DNA of 64,000 nucleotides from Dryomyza anilis (Eukaryota > Arthropoda > Insecta > Diptera > Dryomyzidae). The stretch covers positions 113,907,593-113,971,592 of the forward strand of contig OX638130.1 in NCBI GenBank assembly GCA_951804985.1, given 5' to 3'. Below the pieces are notes generated by a model. The model was not told the origin of the DNA. It ran no database searches and was given only the letters and a program-made list of their open reading frames with translations. The position numbers and the translations under genes were made by a program. Positions 1 through 13,048 of this stretch are shown here, piece by piece (the first letter of the stretch is position 1; the number at the start of each line of letters is the position of its first letter).

Positions 1-239
1 ATTATTTATATTTTTTATATTTTTTAAATTTTTTAAACGTAATTTCAATCATATTTTTAATTATAAATCCTTTGTTTAAGGTATAAATCAATCATATTTT
101 TGATAATATTTTAAATCATATTTTAAAAACAATTTCCAATCACAAATTTGTATGTATATTTTTATCATATTTCGTATCGTATTTATATCATATCAAACAT
201 AATTTTAATTATATTTTTGATTATATTTATAAACATTTT

Positions 240-1330
240 ATTTGTTCAATTTTCTGAAACTGAATCATTTTTTCCAAAATGTTTTAAACTTATTTTAAAT
301 CATGTTTCTAAACATCGATGTTTCTGAGAAATGAATAGTAATTCAGACAAACATATTTATGCTTGCAACAAATTTACTAAACAAATACCATAAAAATAGT
401 AGCAATTTAGTAATAGTTTTAATATCCATATGTGTATTATTTAAGTGAAACGTATTTTTAACATATTTTAAAACACATTAATGCTTATAGTTTGTTGTGA
501 CATATTATTTTTCATTTGAGGCAAACATATTTATTCTTGCCACAAATATATTAAACAAATACGATAAAAATAGTTGCATATTATAATAAGTTTTAATATC
601 ATTATGTGTACTATAAATGTGAAACCAATTTGAAGCCTATTTTAAAACACATTTATGCACATAGATGTATGCGACAATTAAAATTGCATTTCAAGCAAAC
701 ATATTTCTACTTGCAACAAATATATAAAACAAATACGATGGAAGAAGCATACAAAAAAAAATTGCAAAATTATAAAATATTTCCTACTGTATCTACTGTG
801 AAAGATGATCATATTTTAAAAATAATTACCAATCACACATTCCATTTCCATCACACAAAATGCTTTAAACATATTTTAAATCATATTAATAAACATATAT
901 ATTTGTGAGAAATGATTCAATAATTATGCTTGAAACAAAAATTATAGCAATTTAGTAATAGTTTTAATATACAAATGTGTATTATTTATGTGAAATCTAT
1001 TTGTAACCTATTTTAAAACATATTAGTGCTTATAGTTGTTTGTGACAATTTTTTTTCATTTGCAGCAAACATATTTATGCTTGCAACAAATTAATTAAAC
1101 ACATACCATAAAAATAGTAGCAATTAAGTAATAGTTTTAGTATCATGATGTGTCTTATATAAGTGAATCCTATTTAATGCCTATTTTAAAACACATTAAT
1201 GCATATAGATGTTTGCGACAATTAATTTAGCATTTCCAGCAAACATATTTCTACTTGCAACAAATATATAAAAAATACGCTTGAAAAAGCATACAAAAAA
1301 TTGCAAAATTATTAAATTTTTCCTACTGTG
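240..1330. repeat. Diverged tandem array, about 175-185 bp unit
   Basis: The block 'ttttaatatc..atgtgta.tat.taagtgaa' recurs near 418, 592, 960 and 1133, each time followed by 'ctattttaaaacacatta.tgc.tatag' and 'gcaaacatatttat.cttgcaacaaat'. The spacings are close to 174, 368 and 173 bases, which implies a unit of about 180 bp with six or so diverged copies. The period is satellite-like, but the array is short and lies in an intron. Confidence 0.6.
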
Positions 1331-2486
1331 TCTACATGTGAAAGTGAAAGATGCGGTGGTGCAGGAGACAACCAAACATTTGACACCAATTGATAAAAGC
1401 AACAAAAAAAAGTTAATAAAACATAGAAATAAACAACGCTGGCAGTCAGGCAGATAAGGTGAGTAAATTAATGAACAAATAATATCTACATGCAAGATGA
1501 ACAACAACAAAAAAATAAACTAAAAATAGGCACAAATAGAAGACTGAATGTCACAAAATAATATGTCTGTCTGTGTGCCTGTCAGTTGTGGGCGCCTAAC
1601 TGACAAGCATTAACAAAGGTCCTACACAGCACACCACGTTGGACAACAACAAACGTCAGTGGGGTGTACTGAGTGTGCCGAACAAAGAACAACATAACCT
1701 CAATTAAAAGTAGGTTTTGCGTATAACATGTAATTAAGTCAACAAATGATCCACCCGATAATATCGCTAATGTCCATTAAACGTATGTTGCTGCTGTTGC
1801 TCGTCATTGCATCGAATGCAATGATAACTCTATTGTAGTAATAGACAATAACTGCAATATGTTGCTGCAACATATTTATCAGTGATGGCATTGAATATTA
1901 TACTAAAACAACAACAACAACATATTCTATATATAATAACAACAAATTTCGCACGATATGTTGACACAATCGCTGTAGACAAAAATGTGCCAAATGTCGC
2001 TCAAATTGACAACGACTACGACGACAGTGATGATGTCTATGACAGCAACACCTACAATTAAATGTAAGCGACTCTTTCAATGTTGCTGTTGCTGGCTGCG
2101 GCTGTTGCTAGCTATCATCGACAATGATCTCGCTGTTGGTGCGGAAGAAGCGTGCGTTCAATTATGCTTTGTTGCGTGCGCCTCACTCACTCACTCACTT
2201 CGGTAGATAAATGTGTGACTGACTGACTAAACTAGTGGTGACTGGGCGAATGGGTGACTGGACAACGAGTGGACAGTCAGTTGGTCGGTTGGAGAATTGG
2301 CTGACTGCCTGAATGGTTTTGTCTTCAGCAGGGTGCAGAACAAGTAGAAGATGAAGTAATATGAGCTTTGTGGCCAGCAAATGGAAGAGGCAGCTGGCTG
2401 TGACATTGGTTAACCGCAGACATGGAAATTATTATAATTGAGTCCGAGCGTAAGTGGTTTAATTGTAAAATAAATGTTGTGCGAGG

Positions 2487-3450
2487 TATCGATGATAAAG
2501 TGTAATTTATCGATATAAATTATGGATTATTTTCGAGCTATAATCATAAGAATTTTTTTCTGCACATATATTTTTGTTTATTGGTGATATGCAAATTAAC
2601 GATAATTATCATATTTTTATTTATAATTATTAACGATTTAAAGCAAATTATTGCATAGTTATCGATAACCTAACAATCGATATGCAAATAATAGATACTG
2701 AAAATATCGACATTTAACTATTATAATGTAAATTTGTTAAAAATTATTTACAACATCGATATACCAATAATATATATAGAATTAATCGATATATGAATTA
2801 TCGATATAAGAATTATTGATATTAATATTATTGTTATACTCATTATTTATACAAAATTATCGATATACGAATTATCAGAGACATTTACTCGAAGGTACAC
2901 ATTTTTTAAATATACAGAAATTATCGAAAAAATTGCCTAAAATCTTAAAATCGATTTAAAAAAATATCGGTTTGTTAGGAATTATTTACAACAAATAGTT
3001 GATATAAAAATATAAAAAAAAATGTTGATATACAAATTATTAATACACGAATTATCTATATACGAATGATCGATACACAAATTATTGATATACAAATTAT
3101 TGACATACAAATTATTGATATACAAATTATCGATATACAAAATATTAATATACAAATTATTGATATACATATTATTTATATACAAATTATTGATATACAT
3201 TTTATTGATATACAATATTTTGATATACGAAATATCGATATCACAATTATCGATATACGAATTATCGATAAATTATTCATATACGCATAATTGATATACA
3301 AATTATTGATATACAAATTATTTATATGCGAATTGTTGATAAACAAACTTTCGAGAAACAAATTTTCTATAAATAAATTATCGATATACAAATTATCGAT
3401 ATGCAAATAATTGATACAAAAATTATTCTTATGCAAATTATTGGTATAGA
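2487..3450. repeat. ATCGAT/CGATA-rich short tandem array
   Basis: About 950 bases are built from degenerate units of roughly 14-15 bases resembling 'atcgatatacaaatt'. The densest part is 3060-3440. ATCGAT and CGATA occur many times on both strands. Open frames across it (N-N-L-Y-I and I-I-D-I-Q repeats) come from the period being read in different frames and are not genes. Confidence 0.7.
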
Positions 3451-5789
3451 AAATTTTATATGAAATTCGTCTTACAATTTGTGAATTATGCTTTTTTAAT
3501 GAATGCTTTTTTAAATTCTTATGAAAATTATGGACTCAAAAAAACATTTGAGAGGTATGGAAAAATTTGTTAACACTTTTTTTTTATGTATACCTTATTT
3601 CTGTAGTTTGAAAATACAAAATATAAAAAAACATTAAATACAAATTAAACTTAAAACTTCTACAACTTCTTAAGAAAGTCAAAAGTCCTAAACTCATCAT
3701 CGAGATAAAAATCTAATTTTTTTCGGGTGCAACATTTTTACGAGCAACACAAAAAAAGAAAAGTGTTTTTTTATTTTTTTTTTATTATAATTTTGTTACC
3801 AATGTCTGTCAACGAGTGTTGTCACAACATGTTGCAAAACTGAAGACGACACCAACATTTGACGCTTGACTTGATTTATTATTACAGTTAAACGATGGGC
3901 AACATAACAACTATAATAAAATGAAAAATAAAAACAAAAAAGCGCTGTAATTACCAAATTTGAAACCAGCGCTGCCCTTTCTACAAGTGCAAAGTTCTGC
4001 TGTGCTTTCCATTTCATTTCATGTATTCAATTTTCTGTTTAGTTGGTAATATTTTTTGTTGTTTTCGGGGCCAAGTTCATTGTCATTTTAAGGAGAACTA
4101 GAGGAGACTAAAAAAAAGAACAACTAAAAAAATTGCTTACGACAAAAAGACAAATTGTTCAGAATTAAAAATTAAAAAAAAAAAAACTCAATGAGTTAAA
4201 AACCAAAAACAAATTAAAGACGTTAATTTGCTAAAATTATATAAAAGTGTTGTTTTATTTAAGACAGTCGCACAAAACGTTGTCTAATATTACAACACGT
4301 TTTCAATTGACCAACAACAAATAATATAAATAATATAAATAAAATAAAAATTAAAATATTAACAAAAATTGGTTGGCGGTGGTTTTGGTTTATTGCGCAT
4401 TTTGTATTGCACAAAAAACCAAAAAAAAAAAAATAACGTAATTTCTTGATTTTGATTTGTGTTGTTTTGCAGAAAAATAACTAAATTCGAAACGTTTTCG
4501 TGGTAGAATGAACTTTTTCAAGGTGCTGTTGAGCGGTATTAATTGCAAATATTGCAAATATTCAACGAAATCAAGTCCAGACATTTGGAATTTATTATTA
4601 TTGCATTAGTATTAATAATAATGGGCGGTGGCAGCATTTAATACAAATAATTGTAAATATGAGCCATTGCAATTCAAGTCGTTTGTTACTTGGTTCCTTT
4701 GTATTGTTTTTGTGCGTCTGCGTGCCGCCTGTTGTTTTCTTGTATTGCATCAAATGTACTTAAACCCTTTCATTCTATTTTCTAAGTTAAAAGACCCTTG
4801 CGCTTGTTTGCTGTTATTTCAAGTACCCTCTTTTGCAATTACTTCTTGTAAAGGGGTTGTTTCTCTAAGGTAATTTTCTGCCTGCTGCTGTTGTTCTTGA
4901 CTTCCGATTGTTTTCGCAAACGTTTTTAAAATGTCGCAGACTGACAGTTCTTTCGTTGCTGCGTTCGTTGGCCTGTCAGACAGCGCGTCACGTCAACAAA
5001 CTGTGCGCAAGTCCTTTTGTCAACAACTGTACGCAGTTCATTTACCTATTTTGCTGCGGCTGTTGCTTGCACCTTTGCAAAACAAGTCCTTGCTGCTTTA
5101 GTACTTTCTGCAGGATATTTTTCTTTGGCCTGCCACAGGTATAGCTAAGAAAACAACCACCTTTTGCTGTTTTTGTTTTTATTTTTATTATTACATTATG
5201 CGAACCATGTGCAACAGACTTAAAATAATATTTTTAGATACAGACGCAACATTTAAAACATATTTATATTTGCCAAATATATAAATTAATTTTAAAAAGT
5301 TTGCTTTTGTTTTTAAAATAACTGTAATTAAAAATAAATACCTGACTCAAGTATAAATGTGTTTAAGAAAATACTTGCCACAATTATATTGTAGATACAC
5401 AAGCATAAAAATGTTTGACACAAATTCAGATTTTATTTAATTTAAATAAGAAAATAGTTCACTCAGTTTTTAAAACGATTTATTAATTATAGCAATATAA
5501 TCTACAACTTGTAGGCTACAAGTTTTAAAAATTTACTTGCATCAAGTATAAAATAGTTGCCATCAGCATACAGATATTTTTACTATAATACAAATATTAC
5601 TCTGCACAAAAATGCATGTATGCATTTATATAGAAATAAAAACAAAATTATAATTTGTAAACAAAAAAACAATCGTAATAAGCATATTTGTATTTCGATT
5701 TATTTGATAATAAGCACAAAATTTTGGTATTTTGTTTATTTTTAATGGTCTTTACAATTTCAAAGGTTTTAAAAATTAAACGATTTTTT

Positions 5790-6060
5790 TCAAATATAAA
5801 TATATTTATAAAAAATATAAATATATTTATAAAATATATAAATATATTTATAAAAAATATAAATATATATATAAAAAATATAAATATATTTAAAAAAAAA
5901 TATATAAATATATTTATTAAATATATAAATATATTTATAAAATATATAAAGATATTTATAAAATATATAAAGATATTTATAAAAAATATAAAGATATTTA
6001 TAATAAATATAAATATGTTTATAAAAAATATAAATATATTTATAAAAAATATAAATAGAT
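5790..6060. repeat. AT-only tandem repeat, about 20-bp unit
   Basis: The unit 'aaatatatttataaaaaatat' is repeated about 13 times with small changes and is almost free of G and C. A long open frame across it (N-I-F-I-K repeats) is an artefact of the period. Confidence 0.75.
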
Positions 6061-7954
6061 TAGTTTTTGCAGTATATTAATCAAAACAATTACAAATATA
6101 ATTATGCCAGTCAATTTTTGTTTACAAATAACGCTTACAACATATTAAAAATAATTTTAACATCATTTTGACATATTTTAAATATGCATTAAATGTGCAT
6201 TTCAGTGGTTCGCACTGTTTTGGCGTTAATTCTTGCTGGAATTTTCGAAAATTGTCAACCGTTGCAGCATTTGCCCCTGTTTTAAAGACGAACAAATTGT
6301 AAACAAACTGTTTGTGTAGTAAGTAACCCACTCATGACACACAAAGCCATTTTTTTTCCTTTGCTTGGCTTGGCTTCTGTGTTGCAGTAGAACAGTTTAT
6401 TTCTTTTATTTACACAATTTTTCGGCAGCTGCAAGTTGGTTTTTTTGCTTGCAAGAAGTAGGACTCCTTGCGGAGGACTCCCAGGCATTCACACAGATGC
6501 ATACAGCGACTCAGACTCACATTCACTCATTCGATTCGATCGAATCGATTCAAAAGGTTGCCTCAACATGTCGCTGTTATGCAGCAACACGTAATCATTG
6601 CACGGCAAACATTTCCTCATAAAATAAGTAGTAGTACAAGCAAAACAACCAAGTGCTTCCGCTAAAAGTATTTTATTTTTATATTCATTATTATTATTTT
6701 TATTATTTTATTTAAGACGCACAGAGGTAATGCAAAGGAATACAACGCAAAAGCAGCAAGGATCTGTGTGGCGGCGGCGATGACGACAACGACATGTGCG
6801 AGTAGGTTTTTGTGCGATCAGCAATATTTTCGTTTCATTTGTTTTCTTTGCGTATTTTTTTTTTCATCTGTTTTTATTCTTTTAATTTTTATTTTGTACG
6901 ATTTTACGTTTGCATCTGTCGTTTTTACAATTTGCAGTTATTGCGCTGCTGTTCGTTCGTTGGATTCAGCAGCAGCAACGAGGAGTCGGTTCGAGTTGTA
7001 AAATAGCGTTTTTGTTGGTGCAAAATGCGTTTTAACTTTTAAACAAAATGTGTATCGCAACATTTGCTGCATGTTGCCAATGTTATGAAAACAAGCAAAG
7101 CTTGATTTTTGTTTTGAAGTTGTTTACGTTGCAATTTTTAAGGCAACAAAAATTAAAAATAAAAAAACTTAAAACGACAGATGTTGCAGCGAATCACTTG
7201 CCGTTTTTGGTGCATTTTTAAGTGGCAACATAAACAAACAACATTTTATTTGTATTCAAAACATATAGGTACAAATCAAAAGAATTTTAATTTTCAAAAT
7301 TTATTGAAGATCACATAGAACACTCGACGATAGATAACAATAGCTTATAATAGTGGCTACCTGCGCGTCTGCGCAACAAAAAGAAGAAAAAAAGGAAAAA
7401 CCCAAGCAAAACCTGTTGCTGTCAAGGGTTAAATGACCAGTTCAAGTGAGCATAGATTTTTCTTCTGCTACTACCATAGCTATAGCTGTATTTTTCTAAA
7501 ACAAAATTAAATATTTGTTGCCAAGGTGTTTGCTGCTGTTGATGTTGATGCTGTTGCTTGTGTAACCAAGATTTAGAGTAGAAAATTTCCGTTGCAAGTG
7601 CAGGCAATATTATAAAAAAATGTATAAAAAAAACATGAAATGTTTGGTTTTGTATTTAACACATTTTTGTTAGTTAAAGAAAATAGTAACATACAAAAAG
7701 AGGAGTGCGTTACAGTAATAAACTCGTGCAGAGCATTTTATGTGAAATAACTATAGCAAACAATTTGTTGGTTCTACAAAATAATAAAAGTATAAACAAA
7801 AATTATATACTGTAATAATTGAATAAATGTTGGTCATTTTTGGTAATACTAAAAAGCATTTATATTTATTTACGTTAAAAGCATTTTAAAATTTTAATAT
7901 TTGTATTTTAAATATTTTTTTAATTTTTTCTTTTTTTCATATTTTTTTTTACTT

Positions 7955-8135
7955 TTTAGTTGTTGCAAGCATAGTAATATTTTTTTAATATATTTTGTTT
8001 TTACTTTTTTAGTTGTTGCAAGCATAATAATATTTTTTAATATTTTTGTTTGCTTTTTTAGTTGTTACAAGCATAATTATATTTGTTTTATAAATTTTTG
8101 CTTTTATAGTTGTTACAAGCATAATAATATTTAAT
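7955..8135. repeat. Tandem repeat, four copies of about 45-58 bp
   Basis: 'agttgttgcaagcataataatattttt', or a close variant with 'gttacaagc', occurs four times in a row, separated by T-rich spacers. A further isolated copy lies at about 8302-8325. The array is AT-rich and non-coding. Confidence 0.6.
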
Positions 8136-8499
8136 GCAAATATTTAAAAAGTTTGTGGTACGAAATGATTAACTCAATTTATAATTTGAGAATTTGAAGT
8201 TTGTTATAAAACAAAAACATAATAATGATTGGCTAAAATAATTCTATTTTATTTATATTTAAATATTTATCTAAACAACTATATTATACGCATTTAAAAA
8301 TAATTGTTGCAAGCATAATTATATTTATTTCTAATGTATAAATGATTCTTTTAAAAAAGTAAAGATTAGTAGTTAGTGCCTAGCTCATTAGTTTATTTTT
8401 GTTAATTTTATTCAATCAATAAATTTTATAATAATAATAATAATTCGCATAAACATAATTGTTTTATTTTGAATTCGAACTTTGTTATAATACAAAGAA

Positions 8500-9790
8500 G
8501 TATTATAAAAAACAACGTTTTTCAAAACATCGAAACATTTCGTTCAAGTATTTCTTTTTTATATTTTTTAATTTGTTTTAATATTCCTTTTATTATTTTT
8601 AATATCTTTTTACTTTTTTTACAATAGTGATTACAAGCATATTAATATTTAATACATATATACAACTGATTTAGCTGAAAGAATGAAGATTTATATTTAG
8701 CAAAAACATAATTTATTTCATTTTAGAATTCAAATAATATATAATACACAAAAAAAAAGAAATGACAAAGAAAAAGAAAGACATTTGTTACAATCATAAA
8801 AATGTTTAACTCAAGTAGATCTTTTCAAAAATTGATTAATTAAAATTTTTGTATACAAAAGATATTGTTTAAATTATTTAAAAACATGATTTACGTTAAC
8901 AAATGTTAAGAGCAACGTTTAGTCAAATTTTGTGAAAATAAACATGTTAGTATCAAATACAACAATGCTTGTCACAAGGTAATGACAAATGTTAAGTACT
9001 TAATTAAAAACTATTTTATGTTTATTATGATTTTAACAACTTTTAACTATTTAAAAAAGAAAAAGCAAATTAATTCAGTATTTATAAAATCGGTTAAATA
9101 TCCAATATTTCAAATACTAACAGCAACTATAAAAATAATTGTTTCAAATATTTAAAATATATTAAATATAAAATACAACTTTGTTAAAAACATTGAAACA
9201 TTATTTCTTTAATTTTTTTTTATATTGTTTTTTATTATTTTTAATTTTTTAATATTTTTAACTTTTTTTACTATAGTGATTACAAGCATATTAATATTTA
9301 ATACATATATAAAACTGATGCAAAAACCTAATTTATTTCAATTTAGAATTCAAATAATATATAATACACAAATAAAAAATAAATGACAAAGAAAAAGGCA
9401 TTTGGTGTAATCATAAAAATGTTTAAATCAAGTAGTTCATTTTCAAAAATTGTTTAATTAAAATTTTTGTATACAAAATAAATTATTTAAAACCATGATA
9501 TACGTTAAAATATTTTAAGAGCAACGTTTTTTCAACTTTGTGAACATATAAATATTGGTATCAAATACAATAATGCTTGTCACAAGGTAAATACAGATGT
9601 TAAGTACTTAATTAAAAACTGTTTTATGTTTATTATGATTTTTACATAGTTTAACTATTAAAATAAGAAAAAGAAAATTAATTCAGTATGTATAAAATTT
9701 TCTGAATTTTAAATATTTCAAATACTAACAGCAACTATAAAAATAATTGTTCCAAATATTTAAAATATATTAAATAAATCCTTTTTAAAT
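8500..9790. repeat. Direct duplication, two copies of about 610-650 bp
   Basis: Blocks of the first copy reappear in order in the second. 'gattacaagcatattaatat' is at 8629 and 9278, 'gcttgtcacaaggtaa' near 8968 and 9574, and 'caaatactaacagcaactat' near 9110 and 9719. The copies differ by substitutions and a small deletion (about 40 bases) in the second. No coding potential was seen. Confidence 0.65.
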
Positions 9791-11148
9791 GTTAAATTTA
9801 AAAACGCAAATTTTAGCTTTAATGATTTAAATTTCGTTTAATATTTAAAAAAGAAGGTAAATATATTTGTTTCAAATATAAAAATGATTGTAGCAAGTAT
9901 TTTTCTTACATTAACAATAAATTTCTGATGTAAAATAGAAAAAAACGATTAACATTTCATGTATTACAAAATTCAATTTAAATTAATTGCAATTGACGAC
10001 GGTTTGTATTCATTAAAATCGAAAAGTATTTGTGACAAACAACAAAATAGTTATAATTAAACATGTATAAAATAAAGAAAGCGAAAATGCAATTTTTATT
10101 GAATTCATACTAAACTTAGTTTGTTTTTTAGAAAGTTGTCTAAAGTTTTAATGCATTCAAATATTTTATATAATGCAATTAATTGCTATTTACGTCAATT
10201 TAGAATTCAAAAGAATTTTGTAATATAATTAATACTTGTGACAACAAACAGAATATAGATTTCAAACGATTTGACAATTTTGAAAGTTATCATCAATTTT
10301 ATTACTCATTTCATATAAAACTTAGGGTATTTTTTATGAAGTTGTCTAGGCAATCAGCTGATACTTTTTTGATTATTGTCATGCGTCTAATCAAAAGCGT
10401 ATTTAATATGATTTTGCTTATCGACCAGGAAATAACAATTTTTGTGCAGCGACAAATTTGTGTTGCCTTCCAGCTGATATATAAAATAAATGATTTTTTT
10501 ATATAGATGTTTTATTGGTTTTTTTTTTTTTTTGCTATATTGTTGGCACATAGCCACAAACATTTCTTGCGCTTTATTTTTTGACGTTAATTATAAATTA
10601 TAATTAACCTATATATAAACATATATAAGCGATATAAAATATATTAATCCGAAAAAAAAACAAATCACTGCTGATAAATAATTGCGGCGAGTAGGAAGTC
10701 AAAGTGTCAGTGCAAAAGTTAGTCAACAAAATCAAGTCGAATATGTGCGGATGCAGCAAAAGTAGCGGAGGTACAAAAGTCAAATGTGTTGCAAGCTAAG
10801 CGATAAGTAAGGGCCCACAGCGTGTGAAATACAAAATGATAAGAGCAAAATCGAATATTTAAATAATAAAATAACTTTCCAGTTTTTTTTTTTTGAAATG
10901 CTAATGAAAGACCGCATAAAATGTAAAGAAGCATCGAAATTTTAAAATAATTACTGCTTTTACAAAAAACTATTTATATTTTGTGCGCAACATTTGATAA
11001 TCGCATGCATTACAATGTTTACAAATTATTTCAAGTATATTCTAGTATAATGCATATCTATATTTCACAAGAAACTATTTAATCTAATCAGCAAAATAAT
11101 TTGTAGCCTGTTTGTTGTTTGTTTTGAGCATTTAATGTATTTAGTGGT

Positions 11149-11466
11149 GTGAATTTTAGTTTTATTATTTTTTTCGCATCCCAACAGCAAAAAATCTACA
11201 GAATTTTATTCAAAAGCCTTGACGTAGGTGTCATGCAAACAGCTGAGATAGACGCAGATAGGCGCAGCGCTTTTTCGATTAGATTTTTGCAAAGGGTCAA
11301 CACAATGCAATATGAGCAGCAATCGAATGAATGCATGCAGCGCCGCATGACTTTCATCGTGCAGTCGATAACGAGCAATTTTGTTTTCATGAATGACAAG
11401 TATATTCAAGGTGTTAAAGGTCTGGCGCCAGCAGCGATTGCCGTCGTCGTCGTGGAGTGGTGCTAG
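11149..11466 (+). other. Complex island with 105-codon open frame, unrecognised
   Basis: This stretch is richer in G and C than the flanking intron and is open on both strands for about 100 codons. The encoded peptides match no family I recognise and have no signal peptide or repeat. The GCCGTCGTCGTCGTGG run resembles coding or regulatory DNA. I treat it as a possible intronic enhancer or an unrecognised exon, not as a called gene. Confidence 0.2.
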
Positions 11467-12427
11467 CAGTAAATAGTACTTGGAATTGAAAGACGTTTGC
11501 GAGTGCAATGAGCAATTATTATTTTTATTGTATTGTTTGATTTTGTATTTGGGGAAATTTGTAATCAATTTAATAAATATTATAAACGAGTTTTTAAAGT
11601 TACAAAGAAGGCATTTATTATTATAGATGTTGCTATGTTACCGAAGCATATAAAGGTAGCTTTTTTTTTAGTCTATAATGAAAGCGACATTCCAATCTAT
11701 AATTTGCCCTAATACCTTCGACCAGAAACTTTATTTAAAAATAATAAAAGATGCAATTTTGTTTTTCTCACTTGTATCGGTAACAGTTTCGGGATTCTAG
11801 TCTATAATTTGCTTTGTTGTATTTAACAAAAGATTGAAGTTAAAAATGATAAGTGCTTCGATTTGCTTCAATCATTAAATTTTTTCGTTTTCGCTCAAGG
11901 TATTGGATATGAGTTTTATGACAAAACTATATTAAATTTCCAAAATCTACTACTATCTACAAAGCTATTACATAAATTTTACAAAAATCTTTAAAAAATA
12001 AAATTTAACTTTTAATAAAATCAAATAATTTAAAAGATGTATAGAAAAATATACAAAATTCTCAAATTCCACACTTTAAAGATCAATTAGTAACAACACT
12101 TCAATATTTTTAAAACCTTTAGCATATTTAAATCCTCAAAAAATCCCAAAAAATATATGAAAAACTTAAAATGTACTAAGTAAAAGCACCACCTATAAAA
12201 GTTCAACAAGTGCAGCACAATTGCACTACGAATTAAACGGGGCCTCGCAATAGTCTCGCAACCAAAAAGTCAATTTTTGCCAATTGCAACGAAATTCCAA
12301 CAGTTTTACCAAAAATTCATTTACAAAAAGTCAACTAAATTGTTTCGCTATATTTTTTACATATTTTAACAAATTTTAAAATTAAAACAAACATTATATA
12401 TAGGAAAAACACATTTAAAAGACTTAC

Positions 12428-13048
12428 CTCCATCATCCATTCGGCGACGATTTTGCGCATCGGTGGCGTAATATCCTTCTGCACCGTCTTGAAGTAGGTG
12501 CAGACCGTATGCGGACGCTTCTCCTCCGCTTTGAGCGCATTCTCCAGGCAACGATCGGTCAGGAATGTAGGATCCTCGGTCGCCGTATTGACATAGTCCA
12601 GCGAACGATTGATTATATTGTTGGTGTAGGCATTATCTGCCGTCAATTGCTGTTGCTGCGGCGGTTGAGACTGTGACTGCAATTGTTGCTGTGGTTGCTG
12701 CAGCTGAACAATGTCATCATTTGCAAGCTCCACGCTAAATGTAGCCGTGGAGCTATCCGTTGATGCGCTATCACTATGCGTTATTGTTGCAGCTGTTGCT
12801 ACTGTTGTTGTTGTTGAGCCTGTGCAGGATGCAACGGAGCTGCAATTGCTGCTCTGACTGCTCGTTGTTGAATTGTAACCTGATGAAGCGGAAGAATATG
12901 TGGAGTAGGGCGATGTGGTGCTGCTACTATTGCTATTGCTGTTGTTGTTGTGGTGTTGGTGGTGGTGGGAGTGTTCGCGACACAGTAACTCATTCTCGTG
13001 CAACATAATATTTTCGGTGCACAAAAGGTCCATGTTGGCACGTTGCAC
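12428..13048 (-). CDS. CycD: Cyclin D, first coding exon (partial gene)
   Basis: D-type cyclins bind Cdk4/6 and drive cell growth and G1 progression in the nucleus. The exon gives 207 residues. The first 150 or so are low complexity (His, Asn, Ser, Thr and Gln runs), as in other fly regulatory proteins. From about residue 152 the sequence enters the cyclin N-box, with DPTFLTDRCLENALKAEE, YFKTVQ, then ITPPMRKIVAEWMMEV, which is the hallmark of the first cyclin-box helix of D cyclins. The frame runs into a consensus donor, GAG|GTAAGT, directly after EWMME, so the remaining cyclin fold lies on later exons past the left edge. The start is either the first ATG (13048) or the in-frame ATG five codons on (13033); the sequence does not decide. 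The stop at about 12335 is intronic read-through. Family assignment is firm. Confidence 0.9.

Larger units (their letters stand above)
1..12427 (-). other. CycD: Cyclin D intron 1 (partial), 12.4 kb or longer
   Basis: No coding exon of the cyclin D remainder was found on the minus strand here, and the exon at 12428-13048 ends with a clean donor, so this stretch is inferred to be the first intron. It is strongly AT-rich with tandem repeats (listed separately). Higher-complexity islands stand out at about 1560-2450, 4620-5140, 6330-7120, 7330-7610, 10680-10930 and 11150-11500. These islands contain CAG/GCTG-type repeats and short open frames without recognisable protein similarity. They may be intronic regulatory DNA, which is an inference only. 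Confidence 0.6.

Noticed and set aside
2982..3436. Overlapping open frames with N-N-L-Y-I and I-I-D-I-Q repeats
   Set aside because: They are readings of a short tandem DNA repeat in several frames on both strands, with no coding character.
5688..6080. 130-codon frame with N-I-F-I-K repeats
   Set aside because: Artefact of the AT-only tandem repeat.
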